Source: Eubacteriaceae bacterium ES3
GTDB lineage: Bacteria; Bacillota; Clostridia; Eubacteriales; Eubacteriaceae
Length of the DNA stretch: 64,000 nucleotides
Direction of reading: 5' to 3'
Assembly: GCA_030586155.1 (NCBI GenBank)
Contig: CP130741.1
Location: 1,234,680 to 1,298,679 of the forward strand
Below the pieces are notes generated by a model, which saw nothing but the letters and a program-made list of their open reading frames with translations, made no database searches and was not told the origin of the DNA. A program made the position numbers and the translations under genes. This document shows, in pieces, positions 9,185 to 17,913 of this stretch; positions within the stretch are counted from its first letter, which is position 1, and each line of letters starts with the position of its first letter.

Positions 9185-10105
9185 TTGAATAAAATAAGCG
9201 TATTAAAGTTTAATCGGTTAAAAATGATTCGGCAGGTTTTACTGGCAAGTTTTTTGGTTGTGCTCGTAGTAACAGGGACAGGATGTTCTGATTTATTCAA
9301 AATGATAGTTAATCGAAATAGTCAGTTGTTGCAACCGGAGATTACAACTGTAACCAACGAAGATGGATCTTCAGAAGTGACGATTGTAAACCCTAATCAG
9401 GAAGGCACGATTTATTATACATTGGATGGCGTAGAGCCACTGACAAACTCCAAAGTTTACGAGGGGCCTTTTATGATTAAGCAGACAACGACTTTAAAAA
9501 CAAGGGTAATTTTAGAAAATAAAATGTCAGCGATTACGACTCAGCAGTTTACCATAACTCAAAATACCAGTAGTTTAGAAAATAGTACAAATATGAATGC
9601 AATGCAAAATGAAACCTCATCTGAAAGTGACCAAACAGTAATGATAGAAAATCTTGGTGTAGATGTGAATACCCTATTTGATGTAACGGCCACTTCTTCA
9701 CTCAGTCCTATGAGTGGCTATTACTACACTCCGTGGAATTTACTTGACTATGATTGGTCAACTGCTTGGGTTGAGGGCGTTTCCGGTAATGGAATTGGAG
9801 AAAGTGTATCATTTACTTACATGGGTACAGAAATGTCACAGATTGTTGGCGTTGAGATCGTTAACGGTTATGCAAAGTCGGATAAATCTTTTTATGAGAA
9901 TGGTTGTGTGACACAGCTTGGAATGTATGTTAATGGGACATATGTCCAAACACTTTATCTTTCTTCAACGCCAACAGCACAGTATTATGATTTTTACTTT
10001 GTTGTTGCTAGTGGTGATGTTATTACATTTATGATAGAGAGTGTTTCTGAGGGGCCAAACGATGGCGAATATGATACGGCTATAAGTGAAATCACCTTTT
10101 TCTAA
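9185..10105 (+). CDS. Lipoprotein with chitobiase-type C-terminal-like and discoidin-like domains
   Basis: This 306-residue predicted lipoprotein has a hydrophobic signal ending in TGTGC, with the lipidated cysteine at residue 34. Residues ~50-120 resemble the CHB_HEX_C fold (GTIYYTLDGVEPLTNSKVYEG), a beta-sandwich common in surface glycosidases. After a Ser/Asn-rich linker, residues ~160-306 look like the NADase-type glycan-binding/discoidin-like domain (LDYDWSTAWVEGVSGNGIGE). No catalytic domain is present, so a surface-binding role is inferred. Translation probably starts at TTG with AGGGAGA upstream; an ATG at 9224 is the alternative. Confidence 0.65.
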   Translation: MNKISVLKFNRLKMIRQVLLASFLVVLVVTGTGCSDLFKMIVNRNSQLLQPEITTVTNEDGSSEVTIVNPNQEGTIYYTLDGVEPLTNSKVYEGPFMIKQTTTLKTRVILENKMSAITTQQFTITQNTSSLENSTNMNAMQNETSSESDQTVMIENLGVDVNTLFDVTATSSLSPMSGYYYTPWNLLDYDWSTAWVEGVSGNGIGESVSFTYMGTEMSQIVGVEIVNGYAKSDKSFYENGCVTQLGMYVNGTYVQTLYLSSTPTAQYYDFYFVVASGDVITFMIESVSEGPNDGEYDTAISEITFF

Positions 10106-10157
10106 TTGCCTGAGATTATAAGCTGTATGATGAGTTTCTTAAGATAGAGTCCATTCA

Positions 10158-10922
10158 TTAAAAGGATTGATTTACCTGCACTTGATCAGAAAAACATAAA
10201 CGCTTTGCATTCAGGATATCAGCCGCCCCAGAGATAGTGGTACCGAAAAAGAAAACTTCTTTATCAAGATCAAGATAGTTGATGATTGAGCCATTACATA
10301 AACTGCTGCCGGTGCATAGAATTAAGTCAGCCCAGGTTATTGCATCGTCCATATGCAATATTCCATCTTCAATCGTTAGTCCGTAGCGCTCAGCTCCTAC
10401 ATTAACCGGATTTAGATCTAAAACGCGCAAGGGAAAATAAGTACTCAGCTTTTCAATCATGGCGGGCTGGTAGCCGACCAGAAGAATTCTATTTTTGTCA
10501 TAGTGTGCTTTTAGATAATCAAAGATGCGTTTAGAACATAATTCTGGTCCTTCATTTCGACAGTGAATCACATTATTACAGAGCCTCAGTTCATTTTTTA
10601 AGGCATTATAGCTAGCAATAAATATTGAGCGATTATAGGCATTGTTGTCGGTAATAGGTAATTCTGAAATTTCTTTTAGATTTCCGTTATAACAGCTAGT
10701 TGCATCGGAAAAAGCCTGACCATATGAATTTCTGAATTTTGCCTGAATCATTACCTCGGATCCGTTTAAAATGGGGAAATCTTTTCGTTTTGTGATGCCT
10801 ATGGCTTCTTCCGGAGTTAACGATTTTGTTGTAATCGCAATCGTTTCATCACTGAAATGATAGGTCCTTATAATGGACTGAAAATCTCTTTGCAGGAATT
10901 CGAATAGTTCATTTTTTTTCAT
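10158..10922 (-). CDS. Rossmann-like DUF364-type protein
   Basis: This 254-residue protein resembles the DUF364 / putative heavy-metal-chelation family. An N-terminal region is followed by a Rossmann-like half with ILLVGYQPAMIEKL, LRVLDLNPVNVGAERYG and ADLILCTGSSLCNGSI. Members occur near metal and cofactor uptake genes, but the biochemical function is not established and no such neighbours are seen here. I placed the start at 10922, where AAAGGA lies 6 bases upstream on the minus strand; a start at 10973 has no such site. It converges with the lipoprotein gene. Confidence 0.6.
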   Translation of the reverse strand: MKKNELFEFLQRDFQSIIRTYHFSDETIAITTKSLTPEEAIGITKRKDFPILNGSEVMIQAKFRNSYGQAFSDATSCYNGNLKEISELPITDNNAYNRSIFIASYNALKNELRLCNNVIHCRNEGPELCSKRIFDYLKAHYDKNRILLVGYQPAMIEKLSTYFPLRVLDLNPVNVGAERYGLTIEDGILHMDDAITWADLILCTGSSLCNGSIINYLDLDKEVFFFGTTISGAADILNAKRLCFSDQVQVNQSF

Positions 10923-11190
10923 TGTGTATCCTTTCGATTTCATATTGACGGTAAGTATGGGGAATAAGTACATCTGTTAGGATAGTATAACAAGAAAGTA
11001 GCGTTTGTGACAAGTTAATTGGAAGCTGTTATAAAATTAAAATGTTTTTAAATGATTTTAACATCTGTCTGCTTGTTGCTTATAAAGTGCCTATTTATAA
11101 TAAAAAGGGCGGATTATGCGTGAAAAAGTTTCTGATTACAGAAGGTGCTCTTATTAATCTGCAAATTTATTAAGTAGTGGAGGCGGTTCA

Positions 11191-12435
11191 GTGGTTAAAC
11201 TGAGTAAAGAAGAAAAGTCATGGATTATGGTAGATTGTGGGAATTCGGCTTATTCCATGGCAGTTACGACTGCACTTTTACCGATTGTTTTTGGAATGTT
11301 TGAAAATGTAAGCAGTTCAATGGATTTGGGTTATTTCAATTCTATCGCCAGTATTATTGTGGCGGTTCTTAGTCCGGTACTTGGAACGATAGCAGATTAT
11401 AAAGATCGAAAGATGCGCTTTTTCTTGTTTTTTACTATTCTTGGGGTATTGACAACAGCTTCACTTGCTTTTGTTTCGCCCATGAGTGGACAATGGCAAC
11501 TACTGATTCTTTTTTTTGTTTTATCGGCGATTGGTTTTGCCGGCTCCAATATTTTTTATGATGCTTTTTTGGTTGATGTATCGGAAAATGACCGGATGGA
11601 TAGGGTTTCGTCAATGGGTTTTGCATATGGCTATATTGCCAGTGTTATTCCCTTTGGAATTAGTCTATTGCTAATTTTTCTGTTAGGAATGGATCAGGTG
11701 ATTGGATATCAAATTGGTTTTCTGATTACCGCTCTTTGGTGGGGTCTTTTTACCCTCCCGATGATCCGTCATGTTAAACAACGCCATTTTATTGAGCCGG
11801 AACCCCGACCAGTGATTAATAGTTTTAGACGATTGTCAGAAACATTTAAAAATATTCGAAATCACAAAATAGTGTTTATTTTTCTGATGTCTTATTTTTT
11901 CTACATTGATGGGGTTTCAACAATTATTAAAATGGTTGTTCCCTATGCAACGGAAATTTTAGGTGGAGATTCACTTAATACATTTACCTTGCTTGGGATA
12001 TTGCTGGTAATTCAAATTATCGCTTTTCCTTGTGCAATTCTTTATGGTCGACTGGCCAGTCGCTACTCAACTGGAATAATGATAATTATTGGGATCATAA
12101 CCTATATAATTACATGTATTGCGGCAATTTTTATAACATCAGTTTGGCAGGTTTTTATTCTTGGTGCAATGATCGGTTCAGCTCAAGGGGGGATTCAATC
12201 CTTAAGTCGTTCTTATTATGCGAAAATTATCCCCAAAGAAAAATCGAATGAATTTTTTGGCTTTTATAATATTTTTGGAAAATTCTCAGCAATTATTGGT
12301 CCAGCTGTTATGGCAATGACGACGACTTTAACTGGAAATGCACGTTTAAGTATTCTTGGAATTATTCCATTATTTATTGTTGGCTTGCTGATTTTTATAT
12401 TTCTTTTTCTAAAGAAAGAGATAGTTTACAATTAA
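11191..12435 (+). CDS. UMF1-family MFS transporter
   Basis: This 414-residue membrane protein has about 12 hydrophobic segments. The N-terminal EEKSWIMVDCGNSAYSMAV resembles the entry motif of the UMF1/Atg22-like branch of the major facilitator superfamily, and the loop GTIADYKDRKMR matches the MFS motif after helix 2. The substrate is unknown. It starts with GTG preceded by GGAGGCGG. It lies 18 bases upstream of a phosphodiesterase gene, probably in the same transcript, so the pair might handle a phosphorylated compound or its product. Confidence 0.8.
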   Translation: MVKLSKEEKSWIMVDCGNSAYSMAVTTALLPIVFGMFENVSSSMDLGYFNSIASIIVAVLSPVLGTIADYKDRKMRFFLFFTILGVLTTASLAFVSPMSGQWQLLILFFVLSAIGFAGSNIFYDAFLVDVSENDRMDRVSSMGFAYGYIASVIPFGISLLLIFLLGMDQVIGYQIGFLITALWWGLFTLPMIRHVKQRHFIEPEPRPVINSFRRLSETFKNIRNHKIVFIFLMSYFFYIDGVSTIIKMVVPYATEILGGDSLNTFTLLGILLVIQIIAFPCAILYGRLASRYSTGIMIIIGIITYIITCIAAIFITSVWQVFILGAMIGSAQGGIQSLSRSYYAKIIPKEKSNEFFGFYNIFGKFSAIIGPAVMAMTTTLTGNARLSILGIIPLFIVGLLIFIFLFLKKEIVYN

Positions 12436-12453
12436 CGAAGTGAAGAGGGGAAA

Positions 12454-13743
12454 ATGAATAGAGAATTAGTAAAGCATTTAATTGTAGTGTCATATGATGC
12501 TTTTTCAGAAGATAATTGGGAGTCGGCCACTAAACTGCCAAATCTCAAAAAACTGATTGAAAATGGAAGCTGGACCAGGCAACTGAAAAGTGTCTATCCA
12601 ACTCTGACCTATGTTGTGCACACGACGATGGTAACGGGTGTTTATCCTGAAAAACATGGCATATATCATAATAACCCGGTTCAACCTTTTATAAAAGAAA
12701 AAAACCAGGAGTGGTTCTGGTATCGAAATCAGATAAAGTCTGAAACAATTTATGATCTGGTTAGAAGTTCGGGACTTAAATCAGGAGGACTCTTATGGCC
12801 GGTAACCGGAAAAGCCGCAATTGATTATAATATTCCTGAAATCAGAGCGATTAATAGGGAAAATCAGGTGCTTAAAATTTTGAGAAATGGCAGTCCTCTT
12901 TACTGTATAAGTATGGAGAAAAAATTCGGGCATATTAGAAAAGGAATAGAGGAACCTTTTCTGGATGATTATACAACAAAATGTGCTATAGACACAATTA
13001 TTAAAAAACGGCCTAATCTTTTGTTGACACATTTAATCGATTTGGATGATGCCAAACATCAGTATGGTGTTAACAGTTCTGAAGTTGAAAGGGCAATTGA
13101 ACGTATGGACCAACGCATCGGCGGCCTGATGAAAGCGGTTGAATTGGCAGGAATTAAAGAACAGACGGTGTTTATAATTGTTGGTGATCATGGACAAAAG
13201 GATGTTAAGTACAAAATTAAATTAAATGCAATACTTGAAGAACAGGGCTTGATTTATAAAGAAAATGAAAAAATGGAATGGAAAGCCTACTTTCAAAGTG
13301 CAGGAGGGTCAGCCTATCTTTATTTGAAAGATAATAACCAGCTTATCATAAATCAGGTAAGAAAAATTTTAGATCAGGCGATCTATAAAGGGGAATATGG
13401 TATAGAAAAATATTTCGACCGTCAGGAAATGAGAAGATTAAACATTCTGTCGCCAGCCGAATTTATAATTGAAGCAAAAATAGGATATTCATTCGATGAC
13501 AGTCTGGAGGGAGATATTATAACCGATCTTGAGGAGTCCGGCATAAGTTATGCAACACATGGCTATTCGCCAGAAAAACCAGACTATCGTTGCAATTTTA
13601 TTGTGTCTGGTAACGGAATTAAGAAAAATCTAAATATTGAAGAAACAATGATGGTGGATCTGGCGCCGACGATGGCAAGAATTTTAGGACTGGAACTAAA
13701 AAATACTGATGGCCGAATATTGGATGAAATATTTGAAGTTTAA
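12454..13743 (+). CDS. Alkaline phosphatase-superfamily nucleotide pyrophosphatase/phosphodiesterase
   Basis: This 429-residue protein matches the type I phosphodiesterase/nucleotide pyrophosphatase family. A metal-binding aspartate lies in VVSYDAF, the threonine nucleophile region is YPTLTYVVHTTMVTGVYPEKHG, and metal ligands appear in THLIDLDDAKHQYG and in IVGDHGQ. There is no signal peptide, so it should act in the cytoplasm. The family hydrolyses phosphodiester or phosphonate substrates; the one here is unknown. It follows the UMF1 transporter by 18 bases and precedes a small membrane protein by 24. Confidence 0.85.
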   Translation: MNRELVKHLIVVSYDAFSEDNWESATKLPNLKKLIENGSWTRQLKSVYPTLTYVVHTTMVTGVYPEKHGIYHNNPVQPFIKEKNQEWFWYRNQIKSETIYDLVRSSGLKSGGLLWPVTGKAAIDYNIPEIRAINRENQVLKILRNGSPLYCISMEKKFGHIRKGIEEPFLDDYTTKCAIDTIIKKRPNLLLTHLIDLDDAKHQYGVNSSEVERAIERMDQRIGGLMKAVELAGIKEQTVFIIVGDHGQKDVKYKIKLNAILEEQGLIYKENEKMEWKAYFQSAGGSAYLYLKDNNQLIINQVRKILDQAIYKGEYGIEKYFDRQEMRRLNILSPAEFIIEAKIGYSFDDSLEGDIITDLEESGISYATHGYSPEKPDYRCNFIVSGNGIKKNLNIEETMMVDLAPTMARILGLELKNTDGRILDEIFEV

Positions 13744-13767
13744 GGGTGTACAAAATAATTTTAGGAA

Positions 13768-14112
13768 ATGAGTAAGAAGATGAGAGGATTCAGACAGTTA
13801 TTACCAATGCTGCCCAATATAGTACTAACAGCACTGGTTTTTTTTCTGCTTCAGTCATGGGAACCAGGAACTGAAGCATTTGGGAAGCTGATTACAATTT
13901 ATATTCCACTATATTGTATTTGCGGATCTTTGATATATGGTCTAAAAAACGGATTTCACTGGCTTTATCCAACAACGGTATTTTTAGTGTTTCTGCCGAT
14001 TTTGTATTTAGTTATTGGAATACCTTCTGTAATTTTAGCCGTTATTTACGGATTATTAGCTTTGTTTGGAATTTTTGTGGGAGCGAGATTTGTAAAATGG
14101 CGAAATAAATAA
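13768..14112 (+). CDS. Small four-helix membrane protein of unknown function
   Basis: The 114 residues contain four hydrophobic segments (around 11-31, 38-56, 63-82 and 86-107) and a basic C-terminus. I recognise no family. It lies 24 bases after the phosphodiesterase gene and probably belongs to that operon. The start may be ATG at 13768 or 13780, since neither has a strong ribosome binding site. Confidence 0.55.
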   Translation: MSKKMRGFRQLLPMLPNIVLTALVFFLLQSWEPGTEAFGKLITIYIPLYCICGSLIYGLKNGFHWLYPTTVFLVFLPILYLVIGIPSVILAVIYGLLALFGIFVGARFVKWRNK

Positions 14113-14457
14113 TGGGTTTAGAGACTTAATATAAATAATAAATATGCTGATATTACAAACATTAGTGATGGAAATTGGTTTTTACCAGTTTATTATTTTA
14201 AAAATGTCATTTTAAAAAAGTGTTGTAATCAGCTGAATTCCCTTTAAAATACCAGTTATAGATAATATTAAATATGAATAACTAAATTGATAGAATTTGA
14301 AAATAGTTAGGACATTTAGAGATTAGTAAAATATTAAATATATTTAAAATAATTATTGACGTTCCTTTACATTGATGCTAAACTAAACCTGTGCACAACA
14401 GTAAAAATTTTAGTATGCATGAAACAAATTTGTAAAATTGATTATCTGGAGGCTAAC
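14113..14457. other. 345-base AT-rich intergenic region upstream of the methyltransferase island
   Basis: It holds the promoter at 14356-14384 and a leader of about 65 bases before the methyltransferase gene. I see no cobalamin riboswitch or other conserved RNA in the leader. Confidence 0.5.
14356..14384 (+). promoter_or_regulatory. Putative promoter of the methyltransferase/corrinoid operon
   Basis: TTGACG (14356-14361) and TAAACT (14379-14384) are separated by 17 bases, about 75 bases upstream of the start codon at 14458. Confidence 0.55.
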
Positions 14458-15255
14458 ATGATCATTATTGGCGAAAAAATCAATGGTGCCATTCCATCGA
14501 CAGGAAAAGCCATTGCTGAAAAAGATGCGGAATTTATCAAAAACCTTGCCATTAAGCAGACGGAAGCAGGAGCGGATTTTATCGATGTATGTGCATCGGT
14601 GGATGATGATATTGAAATGGAAACGATGAAATGGCTCATTGACATTGTTCAGGATGCAACAGATGTGCCAATTGCCGTAGACAGTCCCAATGTTGTAACC
14701 TGTATTGAATCCATGAAGCTTTGCAAAAAACCGGGATTATTCAATTCTGTTTCCATGGAAGGCGATAAAATTGATGCGGCTTTTAAAGCACTGGCTGATA
14801 CCAAATGGGAATGTGTCGCTTTATTGAATAGTGACAAGGGTATTCCTAAAACAGCTAAAGACCGTTTGGATGTTTTTCATGACATCATGGCCAAATGCAA
14901 GGAATACAACATTGATCCTTCACGGATGCATATTGACCCATTGATTGAAATGCTTTGCACTTCTGAAGATGGCATTAATATGGTTACTGAAGTTATCCGC
15001 GAAATCAAAAAAGAATATCCAACTATTCATGTCACCGGAGCGGTTAGCAATATTTCATTCAATCTTCCTGCCCGACGAATTGCCAATCAGGCGTTTGCGG
15101 TTCTGGCAATGAATGCCGGAATGGACTCCTTCATCCTGGATCCTTTAAACAAGGACATGATGGGAATGCTTTTTGCCACTGAAGCAATGATGGGTGAAGA
15201 TGAATACTGTATGGAATATATTGGGGCTTTCAGAGAAGGTATTTTTGTTAAATAA
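14458..15255 (+). CDS. Methyltetrahydrofolate:corrinoid protein methyltransferase (methyltransferase II type)
   Basis: This 265-residue TIM-barrel protein belongs to the pterin-binding (dihydropteroate synthase-like) methyltransferases that move methyl groups between a corrinoid protein and tetrahydrofolate, as AcsE and the methyltransferase II of O-demethylases do. It shows the N-terminal IGEKINGAIPSTGKAI, the pterin-pocket strands GADFIDVCAS and PIAVDSPN, and the C-terminal GMDSFILDPLNKDMM. I chose the ATG at 14458 because GGAGG lies just upstream; the longer open frame from 14356 begins inside the promoter. It is 51 bases before the corrinoid protein gene, its expected partner. Confidence 0.9.
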   Translation: MIIIGEKINGAIPSTGKAIAEKDAEFIKNLAIKQTEAGADFIDVCASVDDDIEMETMKWLIDIVQDATDVPIAVDSPNVVTCIESMKLCKKPGLFNSVSMEGDKIDAAFKALADTKWECVALLNSDKGIPKTAKDRLDVFHDIMAKCKEYNIDPSRMHIDPLIEMLCTSEDGINMVTEVIREIKKEYPTIHVTGAVSNISFNLPARRIANQAFAVLAMNAGMDSFILDPLNKDMMGMLFATEAMMGEDEYCMEYIGAFREGIFVK

Positions 15256-15306
15256 TAATCTTTGCACACACAAAGAGAAAAATAATAAATTTTAAGGAGA
15301 AAGAAT

Positions 15307-15936
15307 ATGTCAACAATTGCAGAAGTAAAAACACTGGTAGAAACTGGGAAATCAAAAAAAGTAGGAGCTGCTGTTCAGGCTGCTTTAGATGCTGGGATCG
15401 CTGCTCAGGAAATTTTAGACGGCATGATCGGGTCAATGGGCGTTGTTGGAGAAAAATTCTCAGCTGGAGAAATTTTTGTTCCTGAAATGCTGATTGCTGC
15501 TAAAGCAATGTCAAAAGGTGTTGATATTTTAAAACCGGTTATGGCTGGTGAAAACTCAACTTCTTTAGGAACCTGTATTATGGGAACTGTTGCCGGAGAC
15601 CTTCATGATATCGGTAAAAACCTGGTTGTTATGATGCTTGAAAGTTCTGGATTTGATATGGTAGATTTGGGTGTTGATGTTCCAGCTGAAAAATTCGTTG
15701 AAGCGGTTAAAGAAAACGACAACGTAGTTTTAGTTGCATGCTCAGGCCTGTTAACAACTACAATGCCAGCTTTAAAAGAAGCAGTACAGACTGTAAAAGC
15801 TGCATATCCTGATATGAAAGTAATCGTTGGTGGTGCTCCTGTAACACCTGAGTATGCTGCTGAAATTGGTGCAGATGGATACGCTCCAGATGCTGGTAGC
15901 TCTGCTGCTAAAGCTAAAGAACTGATTGGTGCATAA
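15307..15936 (+). CDS. Corrinoid (cobalamin-binding) methyl-carrier protein
   Basis: This 209-residue protein has the two-domain layout of MtbC/MttC/MtaC-like carriers. A helical cap domain (residues ~1-85) precedes a B12-binding Rossmann domain (~90-209). The lower-ligand motif DxHxxG is seen in DLHDIGKN, and the tail-binding stretches SGLLTT and VGGAPVTPEYA follow. It should shuttle a methyl group from a substrate-specific methyltransferase I to the methyltransferase II encoded upstream. Reactivation of oxidised cobalamin would need a RACE-type activator, which is not in the window. Confidence 0.93.
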   Translation: MSTIAEVKTLVETGKSKKVGAAVQAALDAGIAAQEILDGMIGSMGVVGEKFSAGEIFVPEMLIAAKAMSKGVDILKPVMAGENSTSLGTCIMGTVAGDLHDIGKNLVVMMLESSGFDMVDLGVDVPAEKFVEAVKENDNVVLVACSGLLTTTMPALKEAVQTVKAAYPDMKVIVGGAPVTPEYAAEIGADGYAPDAGSSAAKAKELIGA

Positions 15937-16000
15937 TCTAAAGATACTTTAGTTCACAAATTATTAATTTTTACAGATTATAATAACTAAAAAATAAATA

Positions 16001-16040
16001 AAAAGACTTCGCCTTGTTTAAAGGGTGAAGTCTTTTTATT
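16001..16040 (+). terminator. Terminator after the corrinoid protein gene
   Basis: A stem with a perfect 10-bp base (16001-16010 with 16027-16036), extended by G-T and G-C pairs, ends in a run of T. Confidence 0.8.
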
Positions 16041-16205
16041 TATTATTTAAAGCCATAATAGTATTATTTGCAATTAAAATACAAATCGATATTAATGCAA
16101 CATAAAATTCATTAAAAATAAATATTGAAATAACACTGAAAAATAGGTATATATACTGCGTATTAAACGAATACAATGGTAAATAGAAAATATTTACGAA
16201 ATATC

Positions 16206-16234
16206 TTGACAAATTGTTTAAGCAAAGATAAAAT
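16206..16234 (+). promoter_or_regulatory. Putative promoter of the methyltransferase I/CobW operon
   Basis: TTGACA (16206-16211) and TAAAAT (16229-16234) are separated by exactly 17 bases, about 30 bases before the start codon. Confidence 0.7.
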
Positions 16235-16264
16235 TATGCATAACTAATATTCAGGAGGTAGTTT

Positions 16265-17284
16265 ATGACTGCACATCTTACACAGAAAGAGAATTTTTTA
16301 AGAGTGGCACGTGGAGAAATGCCAGAATATGTACCTATTTCTACATTTGGAATGCCGGGTGTTGAACCTTTGATGACTATGGCAGATCCTAGCATACTAG
16401 GAGACTTTAGAGGTCCTGGTGGTGGAGTAGATCCTTGGGGTGTAACATTTGTGACAAGCGATGAAATCGACTTTGCTGCCCTTCCTAAACCGAATGACTT
16501 CATTTTAACAGATGTCTCTAAATGGCGTGATGTAATTAAAGCACCAGATTATTCTGGTTTCGACTGGGAAGCCGCTGCTAGAGCAGATCGAAAGAAATTC
16601 GTAAAGGATCCTGAACAGACAGCCTTTGTGCTCAGTGGCTACGCTGATCTATTTCAGCAGTTTGTTGGTTTTATGGGATTCACAGAAGGATTGTGTGCTA
16701 TTTACGAGGAGACTGAAGAGGTCGAAGAATTATTTGATTATATGTTGGAGCACTCTTTGTATATTACAAAAAATATGCTGCACTATTATAAACCAGATGG
16801 ATATTACTTACTTGATGATACAGCCTCTAAATTACAACCATTTATCTCTCCTAAAATGTTTAAAGAACTTTTGGTACCACGATATAAACAGTGCCTGGAT
16901 TTAGTTAGAGAAGAAGGCATTCCGATATTTTATCATAATTGTGGGCGTTGTGAGGATCTAATTCCAGATATGGTAGATATAGGTGTGAATGTTTGGGATC
17001 CAGCTCAGATTGAAAATGACCTCGTAGCGATTAAAAATAATTATGGTCCCAAATTAGCAATTAACGGTGCCTATGAATATAGGATGCCAACTACCTGGCC
17101 GAATGTGGATGAAGAAGAGGTACGACAAACAGTTAGAGATACTTATGATAAAATGGCACCAGGTGGCGGCTTTATCTTTAGCGGAATGGTTACCTCATTG
17201 GATTTTGGCGATCCGAAGGTTATGGAAGTCAATGGCTGGATATTTGATGAAGCTCAAAAATTAAGTAAAAGTGTCTATCAATAG
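16265..17284 (+). CDS. UroD-family methyl donor:corrinoid protein methyltransferase (methyltransferase I type)
   Basis: This 339-residue protein belongs to the uroporphyrinogen decarboxylase-like methyltransferases (MtaA/MtbA, and methyltransferase I of acetogen O-demethylases). A zinc-site motif, HNCGRC, with candidate ligands His224, Cys226 and Cys229, supports a zinc-activated methyl transferase rather than true UroD. It should cleave a methyl-oxygen or similar bond and methylate the corrinoid protein encoded just upstream. A phenyl methyl ether such as veratrol or vanillate is the likely substrate type, but the sequence does not settle it. AGGAGGT lies 6 bases before the ATG. A CobW-type GTPase gene follows after 20 bases. 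Confidence 0.8.
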   Translation: MTAHLTQKENFLRVARGEMPEYVPISTFGMPGVEPLMTMADPSILGDFRGPGGGVDPWGVTFVTSDEIDFAALPKPNDFILTDVSKWRDVIKAPDYSGFDWEAAARADRKKFVKDPEQTAFVLSGYADLFQQFVGFMGFTEGLCAIYEETEEVEELFDYMLEHSLYITKNMLHYYKPDGYYLLDDTASKLQPFISPKMFKELLVPRYKQCLDLVREEGIPIFYHNCGRCEDLIPDMVDIGVNVWDPAQIENDLVAIKNNYGPKLAINGAYEYRMPTTWPNVDEEEVRQTVRDTYDKMAPGGGFIFSGMVTSLDFGDPKVMEVNGWIFDEAQKLSKSVYQ

Positions 17285-17304
17285 GTTGGATTAAGGAAAA
17301 ACTA

Positions 17305-17901
17305 ATGAAAATAATAATTTTTGGTGGGTTTTTAGGGTCAGGTAAGACCAGTGTAGTTGTTCAGCTGGCGAAACACTTAATAGGTGATAATCCTGAAAAC
17401 CTTACAAAGGTAGTAATCCTGGAAAACGAAATTGGTGATGTAGGGATTGACGATAAATTATTAAAAAGCAGTGGTTATGAAGTTGAGAATCTGTTTTCAG
17501 GATGTGTTTGCTGCACCCTATCGGGAGAGCTTGTCTTGGGTATTCATAAAATTAAAAATGATTTTAATCCTGATACGATAATTTTAGAGGCAACCGGCGT
17601 TGCATTTCCTGATAATATCAGAGAGACAATCCTTAAATCAATGCCAGACATTGATTGTCGAGTCATTTGTGTGACTGATGCTAAGCGGTGGATGAGACTT
17701 TTAAAGCCAATGGAAATGCTGCTAAATGATCAACTTAAGGCAGCTGACGCGATTTTACTGAATAAAGTCAACCTGGTGGATCAGGCCAAGGTGTTGCAAG
17801 TTGTGGAGTCAATCAGAACCTTTAACAATGCTGCAGTGCTCTACAAGATAAATGCTTTGGAGACCATACATCCTGAAATTATTGAAAATATAGCCAGGTA
17901 G
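17305..17901 (+). CDS. Short CobW/P47K (G3E, COG0523) GTPase lacking the C-terminal domain
   Basis: This 198-residue GTPase has Walker A GFLGSGKTS (residues ~8-16), the metal-binding CxCC motif at Cys67/69/70 and a guanine motif NKVN near 150. COG0523 proteins are metallochaperones, or cofactor-insertion factors for zinc, cobalt and nickel enzymes. Typical members have a further ~100-residue CobW C-terminal domain, which is missing here. A histidine-rich protein is encoded 12 bases downstream. Position after a zinc-type methyltransferase suggests metal delivery to that enzyme; this is inference. No frameshift is evident: the reading frame closes cleanly and the next gene has its own start. 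Confidence 0.85.
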   Translation: MKIIIFGGFLGSGKTSVVVQLAKHLIGDNPENLTKVVILENEIGDVGIDDKLLKSSGYEVENLFSGCVCCTLSGELVLGIHKIKNDFNPDTIILEATGVAFPDNIRETILKSMPDIDCRVICVTDAKRWMRLLKPMEMLLNDQLKAADAILLNKVNLVDQAKVLQVVESIRTFNNAAVLYKINALETIHPEIIENIAR

Positions 17902-17913
17902 AAAGGTTGAATT

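Larger units (their letters stand above)
15937..16264. other. Intergenic region between corrinoid protein and methyltransferase I genes
   Basis: This 328-base gap contains a terminator near 16001 and a promoter near 16206. The methyltransferase I unit can therefore be transcribed separately from the corrinoid/methyltransferase II unit. No other structure was recognised. Confidence 0.6.

Noticed and set aside
14385-14457. Possible cobalamin riboswitch before the corrinoid genes
   Set aside because: The leader is only about 65 bases and shows no B12-box-like motif or extended structure.
17305-17901. CobW gene as a frameshifted full-length protein
   Set aside because: The downstream gene has its own start and a His-rich N-terminus, and the GTPase frame ends cleanly. 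I saw no obvious CobW C-terminal remnant to join.
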